Positions 1-7,757 of a stretch of 19,290 nucleotides of DNA are shown here, one piece after another. The notes beneath the pieces are model-generated. The model had not been told where the DNA came from, did not search any database, and worked only from the letters and a program-made list of their open reading frames with translations. The DNA comes from Spirochaetaceae bacterium. GTDB taxonomy: Bacteria > Spirochaetota > Spirochaetia > SZUA-6 > Bin103. Both the position numbers and the translations under genes were made by a program. The DNA is taken from the NCBI GenBank assembly GCA_026710565.1, contig JAPOQV010000459.1, positions 1 to 19,290 on the forward strand, given 5' to 3'. Position 1 is the stretch's first letter. Every line of letters starts with the position of its first letter.

Positions 1-1
1 C

Positions 2-3000
2 CGTCCCGACGAGGTCGAGCAGCTCCCGGATCTGGTGCTGGACGATCTGCCCGACGAGCGCCTCGGCGCGCCGTTCGAGCGCCCGTTCTTCGCGGCAGGG
101 GACCGCGCCGGCGCCGATTACCCGTTCGGCCATCCGAACGGCGGCGCCCCCGACGCCGGGCCGCAGCGCTGGCTGGTGGTCGACGACGAAGAGTGGCGCC
201 GCCTGCTGGAGACGGAGGATCCGGAAGGCGTTCGCTTGTATCTTTTTCTGACCGGCGAGCAGGCTCGCCTGCTGCACAGCGAGCCGCCGGTGCTGTTGTC
301 CGGGACGGCCGGCAGCGGCAAGACGACCATCGCCGTCTACTACCTGCTCCGGCACCGCGCGTGCCAGCTCGCCGGGACTACGCCCGGCACCGCCGGTACG
401 GGCAACGGCGACCGCGTCCATGCGCATGATCCGCACGCCGATGCCCACGCCGCCGCTACGGCGGCGGCTCGCGAGCGAGCCCTGTTCGTCACCGGCAGCC
501 CGCATCTGAAACGGTTCTCGGAGCGCATCTATCGCGGCTTGGTGGCGGCGACCGAACTGGAAGACGCGCCGGATGCCGCGCGCTTCGCCACCTTCACCGA
601 GCTGCTGGGCGAGATCCTGCCGGCCGATGCACGCGCGCCCTCCCGACCGCCCACGGGGTTGCGGGAGTTCCATGCCATCTTCCACAACCACCCGAGCGCC
701 GCCCGCTACGACGCCGAGCTGGTCTGGGAGGAGATCCGCTCGATCATCAAGGGCGCCAAGCCGCCGGTAAGCAGGCGCCGCTTCGCGGAGCTGACGGATC
801 GCTTCTCGCGCTCGCAGATCACCATGCGCGAGCGTGCCGAGCTCGCCGAGTACCTGGTGCGCCTGGGCAACCTGGAGCTCGGCGACAGGCTCGACGCGGT
901 GCGCGAGCGCAAGACCTCGTTCGCGTCCCTGCTGGAGTTCGCCGCCGGCGTGCGCGATGCGGACGGCGCCCGGCACGCGGAGCACATGTTCATGCTGGAT
1001 GCGGCGCAGCGCCTCGTGGACCGGCAGGCGCAGCGGCTGGACCAGCCGCTGCTGACCCTGCGGGAGTACGAGAGCCTGGGCCGCAAGCGGGCACCCAACT
1101 TTCCGTTCGACCGCCGCGACATCCACGGGATCGCCGAGTACTACCAGGACCGCCTGGAACAGACGTCGCGGCTCGACGAGATCGATCTGACCCGCACCGC
1201 GCTGCAGCGGCTGGAGCAGAACGAGGTCTCGTTCCGGTATGACCTGGTCGTGTGCGACGAGGTGCAGGACTTCACCGACATGCAGCTCGCGCTGCTGTTT
1301 CGGCTTGCGGTCGATCCGCTGCACACGGTGCTGGCCGGCGACCCCAAGCAGATCATCAACCCCAGCGGGTTCCGCTGGGCGGAGGTGCGCGCCCGCTACT
1401 ACGAGCGCGGCCTGCGGGTCCCGGAGGTGGTCAACCTGAGCGTCAACTTCCGTAGCGTGGGCAACATCGTCGCGCTGGCCAATGAGCTGCTGAAGCTGAA
1501 GCGATCGCTGGTCGGCCTGGCCTCGGGCGAGATCGCCGAGCGCTGGACCTTCCGCGGCCGTCCTCCGCTGCTGGTGGACGGCCTGGCGGAGCCGGAGCTG
1601 CTGCACGCGATGAGGCAGGCCGGCGCGGGTCAGGTGGTGCTGGTCCGCACCGCCGCCGAACGCGACCGCCTGCGCGCGGCGCTGCGCACGGAGCTCGTGT
1701 TCACCATCAACGACGCCAAGGGTCTGGAGTTCGACGGGGTCCTGCTCTGGCGCTTCGCCGAGACCGCAGGCTCGGCCGCCCGGTGGCGGCGTATCGCGCG
1801 CGAGCACCACCTGGAAGCGGCGGAGACCCCCCGTATTCGCCATGAGATCAACCTGCTGTACGTGGCCGTGACGCGGGCGCGCAACACCCTGGTGATCTGG
1901 GACGGCCCGGAGGCGGGTCCGGTCTGGTCGGTCGACCAGCTCGACGGGCACATGCTGCGCTCCGGCGACGAGGACGCGCTCGCCACCGTCTGGCAGCGCG
2001 TGTCGAGCCCGGCGGAGTGGGAGGCTCAGGGAGACTACTTCTTCGACCGGGAACACTACGCGGCCGCCCAGGAGTGCTACCGGAACGCCGCCGCGCACGC
2101 CAAGGAGGCGCTGTCACGCGCCCATGATCTGGAGCGGACGGGAGACCATCACGCGGCCGCCGACCTGTTCGCCGCCCACGGCCACCCCGAGCGGGCGGCG
2201 CAGAACCTGGAGCGCGGCAACGCCTACCGCGAGGCGGCGCGGGTCTGGCGCCGAGCGGGTGACGAGCGGCGCGCGCTCACCTGCGACGCCCTCCACTTCG
2301 AGGGGTCGGGACGGTACGTCAAGGCCGCCGCCTGCTGGGACCGACTCGGCGACACGGAGCGGATGGTGGGCAACTGGGAACGCGGCGGAGAGCACCGGCT
2401 GCTGGCCGACCACTACCTGGACCTCAAGAAGAGTGGCAAGGCCGCGCACCATCTCAAGCGGCTGGGCGATCATGCGGAGGCGGCGCTGCAGTATCGCCAT
2501 GCCGGGATGATCGACTACGCAGCCGAAGAGTTCGAGAAGGACGGACAGTACGGCAATGCCGCGCCGCTGTACCGCAGGCTGGACGACGTGCAGGCGTTGC
2601 TGCGCTGCCTCCTGAAGCAGGAGGACTACCACGAGGCGGCACTCGTGTATGAAAAACAGGACGATCTCGACCAGGCTATCGACTGCTTCCGCAGATACGC
2701 AGGCGGCTCGGACGCCAATCGGCAGGACCTCGAGCAGCGGCTGGAGGAGATCGCGGGAAAGCGGCCGGGCGTCAAGGACGCCATCCGGATGGCAGGCCTC
2801 GGACGGCACCGGGAGGCCGCGGAGATCTTCGAGCGCGGCGGCGGCCACCTGCCGCAGGCGGTCGCGCTCTACCAGGAGGCCGGAGACCACGCCGCCGCGG
2901 CAGCCTGTCTGGCCAGCGACAACCGCTACCGTGCGGCAGCTCGTGAGATCGCCCTCACCGGCACGCCGGAGAGTCTGGGGCAGGCGGTGGAATATCTCGG

Positions 3001-3877
3001 CGAGTACGTGCTGGCCACCTGGGATCGGCGCCGTGAACGGACCGAGCAGTTGTCGCGCTCCGCGCGCCGCCTGAGCGGCGCCGGCGAGCACGAACGCGCA
3101 CTTGCGCACTGGCTTGCACTCCAGCGCGTCCACGGCGAGCGGGTCGCGGCGACCGTCGTGGATAACGCCTGCCAGGAGTACGCGCGGCTGGCGCGCCACG
3201 AGGAAGCGATCCGCTACTTCCTGGACCAGGGGCGGGCCGGGCAGGCCGCCGCGTACCTGGGCGTGCGGCCCGACCTCGTGCTGCCGCTCGCCGTCGTCGA
3301 GGGCATGGCGCGGGGCCGGGACTCGCAGGTCACGCTGTGGACGCTGCCCGACGATCGCCTGGAGATCGTGCTGCGACTGCTGCACGGCTGCCTGCATCGC
3401 GGCGCCGAAGCCGACCGGCGCGACCGCATCGACGCCATCCTGGCCACCTTGCCGAAGCAGTACGGGGTCACCTCACCGCTCTACGACGTGTTGGGCGAGA
3501 TGCTCATCGAGCTGCGTCTGATCAACCCGATCGTGTCGCTCTTGTCCGTGATCTGGGACGCCTCCGAGGACGACCGCTACAATGCGTTCTTCGCCCGGCT
3601 CAGGGAGACGGTGGCGAAGACCGGCGATCGGGAGCTGCAACTGTGCCTGCGGATCGTCGAGCCGGAGCTGTTCGACGCGGAACTGGGCGACCTGCAGCCG
3701 ACCGAACGGAACCACCTGTTGTTCACGCACAGCCCCACCCGCTATGCCGAGGCGGTCGCGGTCCTGCGCAGGCTCGGCGACGACGAGGAAGCGGTGAGCG
3801 TGTGCCGCCGCCACGGCGACGAGCGGCTCGCCGCACGGATCCTCGGGGAAGCGGACGACGAGGCTTCGGAACGATGA
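2..3877 (+). CDS. UvrD-like SF1 helicase fused to long TPR-like repeat tail (5' partial)
   Basis: Predicted superfamily 1 DNA/RNA helicase with a protein-interaction tail. Residue numbers count from the GTG at 35. The helicase motifs appear in order: Q-motif-like LTGEQ (73-77), Walker A GTAGSGKT (90-97), Walker B VVCDEVQDF (405-413), motif III LAGDPKQI (433-440), motif IV NFRS (471-474), motif V INDAKGLEFDG (558-568) and motif VI LLYVAVTRAR (607-616). From about residue 662 to the end (1280) the protein is a run of degenerate helix-turn-helix repeats of TPR type, with recurring G-x-x-x-x-AA and Y-x-x-AA patterns. The frame stays open upstream of 35 to the window edge (codons for PDEVEQLPDL), so the true start probably lies outside. 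Only about 86 residues separate motifs IV and V, too few for a UvrD 2B domain. A low-complexity Thr/Gly/His/Ala insert follows Walker A. The role is unknown; repair, RNA metabolism or defence are all possible. Helicase assignment is firm. Confidence 0.9.
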   Translation, partial: RPDEVEQLPDLVLDDLPDERLGAPFERPFFAAGDRAGADYPFGHPNGGAPDAGPQRWLVVDDEEWRRLLETEDPEGVRLYLFLTGEQARLLHSEPPVLLSGTAGSGKTTIAVYYLLRHRACQLAGTTPGTAGTGNGDRVHAHDPHADAHAAATAAARERALFVTGSPHLKRFSERIYRGLVAATELEDAPDAARFATFTELLGEILPADARAPSRPPTGLREFHAIFHNHPSAARYDAELVWEEIRSIIKGAKPPVSRRRFAELTDRFSRSQITMRERAELAEYLVRLGNLELGDRLDAVRERKTSFASLLEFAAGVRDADGARHAEHMFMLDAAQRLVDRQAQRLDQPLLTLREYESLGRKRAPNFPFDRRDIHGIAEYYQDRLEQTSRLDEIDLTRTALQRLEQNEVSFRYDLVVCDEVQDFTDMQLALLFRLAVDPLHTVLAGDPKQIINPSGFRWAEVRARYYERGLRVPEVVNLSVNFRSVGNIVALANELLKLKRSLVGLASGEIAERWTFRGRPPLLVDGLAEPELLHAMRQAGAGQVVLVRTAAERDRLRAALRTELVFTINDAKGLEFDGVLLWRFAETAGSAARWRRIAREHHLEAAETPRIRHEINLLYVAVTRARNTLVIWDGPEAGPVWSVDQLDGHMLRSGDEDALATVWQRVSSPAEWEAQGDYFFDREHYAAAQECYRNAAAHAKEALSRAHDLERTGDHHAAADLFAAHGHPERAAQNLERGNAYREAARVWRRAGDERRALTCDALHFEGSGRYVKAAACWDRLGDTERMVGNWERGGEHRLLADHYLDLKKSGKAAHHLKRLGDHAEAALQYRHAGMIDYAAEEFEKDGQYGNAAPLYRRLDDVQALLRCLLKQEDYHEAALVYEKQDDLDQAIDCFRRYAGGSDANRQDLEQRLEEIAGKRPGVKDAIRMAGLGRHREAAEIFERGGGHLPQAVALYQEAGDHAAAAACLASDNRYRAAAREIALTGTPESLGQAVEYLGEYVLATWDRRRERTEQLSRSARRLSGAGEHERALAHWLALQRVHGERVAATVVDNACQEYARLARHEEAIRYFLDQGRAGQAAAYLGVRPDLVLPLAVVEGMARGRDSQVTLWTLPDDRLEIVLRLLHGCLHRGAEADRRDRIDAILATLPKQYGVTSPLYDVLGEMLIELRLINPIVSLLSVIWDASEDDRYNAFFARLRETVAKTGDRELQLCLRIVEPELFDAELGDLQPTERNHLLFTHSPTRYAEAVAVLRRLGDDEEAVSVCRRHGDERLAARILGEADDEASER

Positions 3878-3889
3878 TCCGCTCGTACC

Positions 3890-3909
3890 CGGAGCGCGCC
3901 CCCGCTCCG
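3890..3909. terminator. Stem-loop between convergent genes
   Basis: CGGAGCG pairs perfectly with CGCTCCG across a 6-nt loop, 12 nt after the helicase stop and 20 nt before the stop of the convergent propeller gene. There is no T-tract on either side, so an intrinsic terminator is only a suggestion from position and stem strength. Confidence 0.35.
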
Positions 3910-3929
3910 TCATCTCGCCCGTTCTCCCG

Positions 3930-5048
3930 CTACACGCCGTTTTCGGCCCTGCCGTCCAGCTCTGTGAGGGTGAAGCGCACGCTCACGATTGAGTGTCTCT
4001 CCTTCCCCGGCCGGTACTTGATGTAGGTGGTCGCCACGAACGTCCCGTCAGGAAGAAGCTCGATCGAAGGGTATGACGCGTCGGCGCCGGCGTGGGTTCG
4101 CAGGAGCCTTGCGCGATATTGCCCCTCTTTGCCCATGACGATGTCGTCGTAGGTACCGATCCATACGACGAGGTCGCCCGTGTCCGGACAACCCGGCGCG
4201 GTGTTCCGCATGGCTACCACCAGCCTCCCGTCGTGGGCATACCGGTGCTTGGGGCGATCGCCGGTGAGGCCGAGCGGCAGTTCCCGCGGCTCTGACCAGG
4301 TAGCCCCCTCATCGTTCGATGCCATGAACAGCGAACGACTCGTCGTTTCCCATCGCCCCGCCTTGTCCCCCATCAGACACAGGAGTTGCGAGCCGTCGGG
4401 CGACCGAACGATCTCGGGGTTGATCGGGATGTGAGGGGGGATGTCCAGAACGATGTCCCATGGGCTCCAGGTGAGCCCTCCGTCGGAAGAGACACTCTGA
4501 GCGATGCGGTTCCCCTTGTGTCCCGCCGGAGTCAAGGGGGCGTCTCTGTCCACCGCCCTGCGGATGTTGCTCATCCCGAGGAGCCGCGAACCGCCGTCCA
4601 CGGGCTCGATCGAGCAGAAGGGCATGACGCACTCCAGCCCGTTGGACGCCATCGGTGACCAGGTAGCGCCGTCGTCTGCCGAGTGCGACTGCTGCATGGT
4701 GTTCTCCCGCGGAGGATCCCCGACCGCTCCCGAACAGCCGGCGAACACGAACAGACGAGCCGTGCCCTTCGGGTCGAAAAGACGGTAGATGGTCGGGGCG
4801 TTCCTCACCCTGCTCCAGCTCTCCGGGACCGGCAGCAGCTCGCTCCACGTGAGCCCGCCGTCCGTGCTCCGCTTCAGCGGCCCGCATTGCCCCGCGTGCT
4901 CGTAGGTCCATACGGCATGCAGCGTTCTGTTGTCCGGCAGAAGCACCGTGGTCGGCGCGCAGTGATAGACCGATTCCGTTCCCCGCGCGATGAACACGTG
5001 CCGTTCCGTCTCGCCCGAAATGTCGACTAAGGGAATCGGAAGACCCAT
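3930..5048 (-). CDS. Asp-box (BNR) sialidase-like six-bladed propeller protein
   Basis: A 372-residue protein with four Asp-boxes (S-x-D-x-G-x-x-W) at residues 61-68, 123-130, 187-194 and 244-251, the hallmark of sialidase-type beta-propellers. The C-terminal YPSIELLPDGTF resembles the stretch carrying the catalytic Tyr in sialidases, and MRNTAPG (280-286) could hold one arginine of the triad. The first-arginine RIP motif is absent: the matching position reads CAPT (30-33). No signal peptide is seen, so it is probably cytoplasmic. The ATG at 5048 is chosen over an upstream in-frame ATG at 5102 because a GGAAGGAG ribosome site sits 8 nt before it, because the longer form would begin inside a strong hairpin, and because the paralogue at 13334 starts at the matching place. 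It is the last gene of the left operon. It may cleave an imported sugar or be a lyase or binding protein; sialidase specificity is doubtful. Confidence 0.85.
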   Translation of the reverse strand: MGLPIPLVDISGETERHVFIARGTESVYHCAPTTVLLPDNRTLHAVWTYEHAGQCGPLKRSTDGGLTWSELLPVPESWSRVRNAPTIYRLFDPKGTARLFVFAGCSGAVGDPPRENTMQQSHSADDGATWSPMASNGLECVMPFCSIEPVDGGSRLLGMSNIRRAVDRDAPLTPAGHKGNRIAQSVSSDGGLTWSPWDIVLDIPPHIPINPEIVRSPDGSQLLCLMGDKAGRWETTSRSLFMASNDEGATWSEPRELPLGLTGDRPKHRYAHDGRLVVAMRNTAPGCPDTGDLVVWIGTYDDIVMGKEGQYRARLLRTHAGADASYPSIELLPDGTFVATTYIKYRPGKERHSIVSVRFTLTELDGRAENGV

Positions 5049-5056
5049 CTCAATTA

Positions 5057-5064
5057 CTCCTTCC
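5057..5064 (-). promoter_or_regulatory. Ribosome binding site fixing the propeller gene start
   Basis: On the minus strand this reads GGAAGGAG, 8 nt upstream of the ATG at 5046-5048. It favours this ATG over the in-frame ATG at 5102, which would begin inside the neighbouring stem-loop. Confidence 0.75.
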
Positions 5065-5085
5065 GACCGAGCTTCGCGCTGAATG

Positions 5086-5114
5086 GGAGAGCCCGCCGAC
5101 ACGGCGGGCTCTCC
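5086..5114 (-). terminator. Perfect 13-bp intercistronic stem-loop after the binding-protein gene
   Basis: GGAGAGCCCGCCG pairs with CGGCGGGCTCTCC without mismatch around a 3-nt loop. It lies 31 nt after the binding-protein stop and before the propeller ribosome site. No U-run follows. It could act as a partial terminator or as a 3' stabiliser that raises binding-protein mRNA above the downstream gene. The stem-loop itself is plain in the sequence; its function is inferred. Confidence 0.65.
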
Positions 5115-5145
5115 AGATAACCGTTCGCGTACTCGGCAATCGTTG

Positions 5146-6720
5146 CTACATGTCCTGCTCGGCCAGACTGGTCAACAGGGTGTCGAGTCCGGCGTCCATC
5201 ATCGACTGCACGTAGCTGTCCCACTCCGCGTCGATGTCGACCTGGCCGGTAATCGCCTTCCAGCCCCACTCGTGCTCGATCGTGCTCACGTTCGCGGCCA
5301 GGGCGCGGTCCTCCTCCGACCACGTCGGCCTGAAGCCGATGCCCGGGTTGATCGTCTGGTTGTCCTGCAGGAAGGTCTGCAGGGCATGGCGCGGCGGGTT
5401 GATGTAGACCTTGTCCACCGGCTCCACGATCTGCGGGATGATCGTCAGCATGCGCACGCCGAGCAGCGTTCCCGTGGCGCTGTCCTTGCCCCCTCCGGTG
5501 CCGGGAATGGATACCCGGTAGCCGTCGGCGTCGAGCTCCCACGTCTCGCCCTCGCGGCCGCCGTAGTGATTCTCGGCGTAGACGTCGGCATCCGCGTAGA
5601 TGTCCTCCAGCATCTGCATGATCTTCACCACCTTTTCGTCGCTGGCGTCGATGCCGAAGCCGGCGGACGATCCGGTCGGATCGCGGAACCAGGTGCCGCG
5701 GTCTCCGGTCGGGCCCATCGGCGTGATCGAGTAGGCGATCTCCGCGTCGGGATGCGCTTCCCTCAGGGCACCCCACGGTCCGGCGCCGTACTGGGACATC
5801 CAGGCATCCAGCTCGGACCAGGCGCCGAACTCGTCGTTCGCCATCGCCCGAATCACGTCGGCGCGTACGGCGGTGGGCGTATCGGGGTGGATGATCTCCA
5901 TCTCCCACCAGCGGTTGACGAACTTGAGGGCGTCCCGGTAATTCGGGTCGACCATGGAGTAATAGCCCTTTCCGTCGCGCACGTCCCACGTGAACAGGCG
6001 AATTCCGTATGAACCGAACACGTTGGGCAGGATCGTGCTGTCCATGTTGGGACCGTTCTTCCACACCATGTAGCCGTACGTGTCCTGCTGTCCGTCTCTG
6101 TCGGGATCCTCGTTGCGGAACTTGAGGAGCAGATCCTCGATCTCCGCGATCGTATCCGGGCCACGGAAGAACTCACGGTCCGGAACCGGCTCCGGCTCCA
6201 CGCCGACCGCTCGCATCCAGTCAGCCCGAAAGCCCATCACCTGCCCCGTCGATGCCATCGACATCGCCGACGGAATGAGGTAGTTCGTGCCGTCGTAGAC
6301 CGTGGTGCGCCATTTCGTGTCGCCGAGGTAGTCCTCCACCTGCTGCATCCAACCGGGCATGTGCTCCATGATCAGGTCCTGTGCAATCGCTCTCACGATG
6401 CCCGCGTCGATCCAGGCCGTGTTCCGTGCCCAGACTGACAGATAATCGGGGATATCCCCTGATGCGATCCGCACATTCCTGGCCTCACTGTCGTACGCGT
6501 CGATGTCGTACCAGGGTTCCAGGTTCACGTCGTAGCGCTCTTCCAGGAAGAGCTCGACCCAGCTATCCGGAGCCAGGGTCGTGCCACGGGCGGTGAACGG
6601 TATCATCGAGATCGTGAGCTGCTCCTCCGCTGCCTGCTCTTCCTGGCCTTCCGCGAACAGTGGCGTGGCCGCCACCATCAGCAGCGTCGCCAGCGCGCAC
6701 AGTCGCATGGCGTGTTTCAT
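5146..6720 (-). CDS. Extracellular solute-binding protein, CUT1/LplA-AlgQ type (left arm)
   Basis: The 524-residue substrate-capture subunit of an ABC sugar importer. It begins with a signal peptide (MKHAMRL then a hydrophobic stretch to residue 21) and a likely signal peptidase I site after LFA (21-23). The lipobox cysteine is missing, so it is probably a periplasmic rather than a lipid-anchored protein. Residues 205-213 (D-P-D-R-D-G-Q-Q-D) form an EF-hand-like loop, comparable to the calcium site known in AlgQ alginate-binding proteins. The ATG at 6720 follows GAGGAGGG by 5 nt; a longer frame to 6810 lacks this support and would precede the signal peptide. It lies downstream of two permease genes and is followed by a strong stem-loop. 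Its paralogue at 10822-12405 is clearly related but more diverged than the permeases, suggesting the two capture different ligands. The ligand is unknown. Confidence 0.92.
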   Translation of the reverse strand: MKHAMRLCALATLLMVAATPLFAEGQEEQAAEEQLTISMIPFTARGTTLAPDSWVELFLEERYDVNLEPWYDIDAYDSEARNVRIASGDIPDYLSVWARNTAWIDAGIVRAIAQDLIMEHMPGWMQQVEDYLGDTKWRTTVYDGTNYLIPSAMSMASTGQVMGFRADWMRAVGVEPEPVPDREFFRGPDTIAEIEDLLLKFRNEDPDRDGQQDTYGYMVWKNGPNMDSTILPNVFGSYGIRLFTWDVRDGKGYYSMVDPNYRDALKFVNRWWEMEIIHPDTPTAVRADVIRAMANDEFGAWSELDAWMSQYGAGPWGALREAHPDAEIAYSITPMGPTGDRGTWFRDPTGSSAGFGIDASDEKVVKIMQMLEDIYADADVYAENHYGGREGETWELDADGYRVSIPGTGGGKDSATGTLLGVRMLTIIPQIVEPVDKVYINPPRHALQTFLQDNQTINPGIGFRPTWSEEDRALAANVSTIEHEWGWKAITGQVDIDAEWDSYVQSMMDAGLDTLLTSLAEQDM

Positions 6721-6725
6721 GATGT

Positions 6726-6733
6726 CCCTCCTC
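6726..6733 (-). promoter_or_regulatory. Strong ribosome binding site of the left binding-protein gene
   Basis: Minus strand GAGGAGGG, 5 nt before the ATG at 6720. The upstream CTCC (plus 6735-6738 as GGAG) can pair with GGAG inside this site (6728-6731) across a 3-nt loop, which could partly hide it. This short hairpin is weak and its effect is speculative. Confidence 0.7.
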
Positions 6734-6747
6734 GGGAGTATGGATTG

Positions 6748-6783
6748 CCCCTTGCGGGGTGCCGACACCCCGGACCCGGGGTG
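6748..6783 (-). promoter_or_regulatory. Chain of mutually exclusive hairpins before the binding-protein gene
   Basis: On the minus strand four GC-rich segments follow each other: CACCCC (6778-6783), GGGGTG (6766-6771), CACCCC (6756-6761) and GGGG (6748-6751). Segment 1 pairs with 2 (extending to an 8-bp palindromic stem over 6766-6783), 2 pairs with 3 (6 bp, 4-nt loop), and 3 pairs with 4 (CCCC-GCAA-GGGG, a GNRA-type loop). The pairings 1:2 plus 3:4 exclude 2:3, the logic of an attenuator. It lies in a 97-bp spacer between permease and binding-protein genes. Function is inferred only. Confidence 0.4.
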
Positions 6784-6817
6784 GCATAGCCGTGAATCGG
6801 TCGGAACCACATCGAAG

Positions 6818-7747
6818 TCATCCCTTTACCGCTCCCAGCATGATGCCTTTCACGAAGTAGCGCTGGATGAACGGGTAGACGGCGATGATGGGTCCGATGG
6901 AAATGAACAACAGGGCCGCCTTGACGGTTTCCGCGGTGATGTTGCGCACCTCGCGCTCCTCGAACAGTTCGAGCTCCGACGTCTGGTTCTCCACCAGGAC
7001 GCGGCGAAGCAGCACCTGCAGGACGGTCTTGTCCTTCTCTGGCGTGAATATCAACGGAAAGAACCAGTCGTTCCAATGCGCGACCGCCGCCCACAGGGCC
7101 ACCGTCGCCACGACCGGCGCGGACAGCGGGACGACGATCCTGAACAGGACGTCCGTGAGCGTTGCCCCGTCGATCGTCGCGCTCTCCGTGAGCTCGGCCG
7201 GAATCTCGCGGAAGAAATTGCGCATGATGATGATGTAGAAGGCGTTGGCCAGCGCGGGAAGAAACCACACCAGCCGCGAGTTGAGCAGCCCGAGCTGCTT
7301 GTACCAGAGATAGGTCGGCATCAGGCCGCCCGAGAAGAACATCGTGAAGATCATGAAGAACGTGATGATCTTGATGCCGGGCAGCGATCGGTCCGCCAGG
7401 CCGAAGGCGGCGATGAAGCTCACCAGCAGGATCGAGCCGGTGCCGACGATCGCCTTGAACAGGGAATTGAGATAGGCCGTGCCGATGATCCCGCTGTCGA
7501 ACACCTTTCCGTAGTTTTCGAGCGTCATGTCACGGGGCCAGAGCTTCACCCGGTCCAGGATGGACGCTTCCGGCGTGTTGAACGAGTCGACGAACAGGTA
7601 CCAGAAGGGATACACGATCGACAGCGCGAACGCCACCATCCCCAGATGGATGATGGCCACCAGCAACCGGTCGGCGAGTGTGCGCTCCCCTGACCGGTTC
7701 GCGGTCAACCGCGCGACAGGCCCGGGCGTGGCGGCGGCATCACTCAT
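6818..7747 (-). CDS. Carbohydrate ABC transporter permease, YtcP/AlgM2-like (left arm)
   Basis: A 309-residue inner-membrane subunit of a CUT1 importer. About six hydrophobic helices are visible, the first at residues 27-47. The cytoplasmic EAA loop that docks the ATPase is seen at 188-211 (ESATIDGA ... PLSAP). The ending YPFIQRYFVKGIMLGAVKG is typical of this branch. The gene follows the LplB-type permease after a 10-nt gap and has GAGG 4 nt before its ATG, so the two are co-transcribed and make a heterodimer. A 97-bp spacer holding hairpins separates it from the binding-protein gene. It is highly similar to the protein encoded at 9846-10760. No ATPase gene is nearby, so a shared MsmX/UgpC-type ATPase is expected elsewhere in the genome. 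Confidence 0.94.
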   Translation of the reverse strand: MSDAAATPGPVARLTANRSGERTLADRLLVAIIHLGMVAFALSIVYPFWYLFVDSFNTPEASILDRVKLWPRDMTLENYGKVFDSGIIGTAYLNSLFKAIVGTGSILLVSFIAAFGLADRSLPGIKIITFFMIFTMFFSGGLMPTYLWYKQLGLLNSRLVWFLPALANAFYIIIMRNFFREIPAELTESATIDGATLTDVLFRIVVPLSAPVVATVALWAAVAHWNDWFFPLIFTPEKDKTVLQVLLRRVLVENQTSELELFEEREVRNITAETVKAALLFISIGPIIAVYPFIQRYFVKGIMLGAVKG

Positions 7748-7757
7748 GTCGCCTCAC

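Noticed and set aside
448..466. Perfect 8-bp GC palindrome inside the helicase gene as a regulatory site
   Set aside because: It arises from Ala-codon repeats (GCC/GCG) in the low-complexity insert and lies well within the coding frame.
2114..3397. Long open frame (427 codons) on the minus strand inside the helicase
   Set aside because: It is the antisense of the TPR-like region and has no domain or ribosome site. GC-rich coding DNA gives long open antisense frames by chance.
6721..6810. 30-codon N-terminal extension of the left binding protein
   Set aside because: It would place charged and structured-spacer residues before a clean signal peptide. A strong ribosome site directs translation to 6720.
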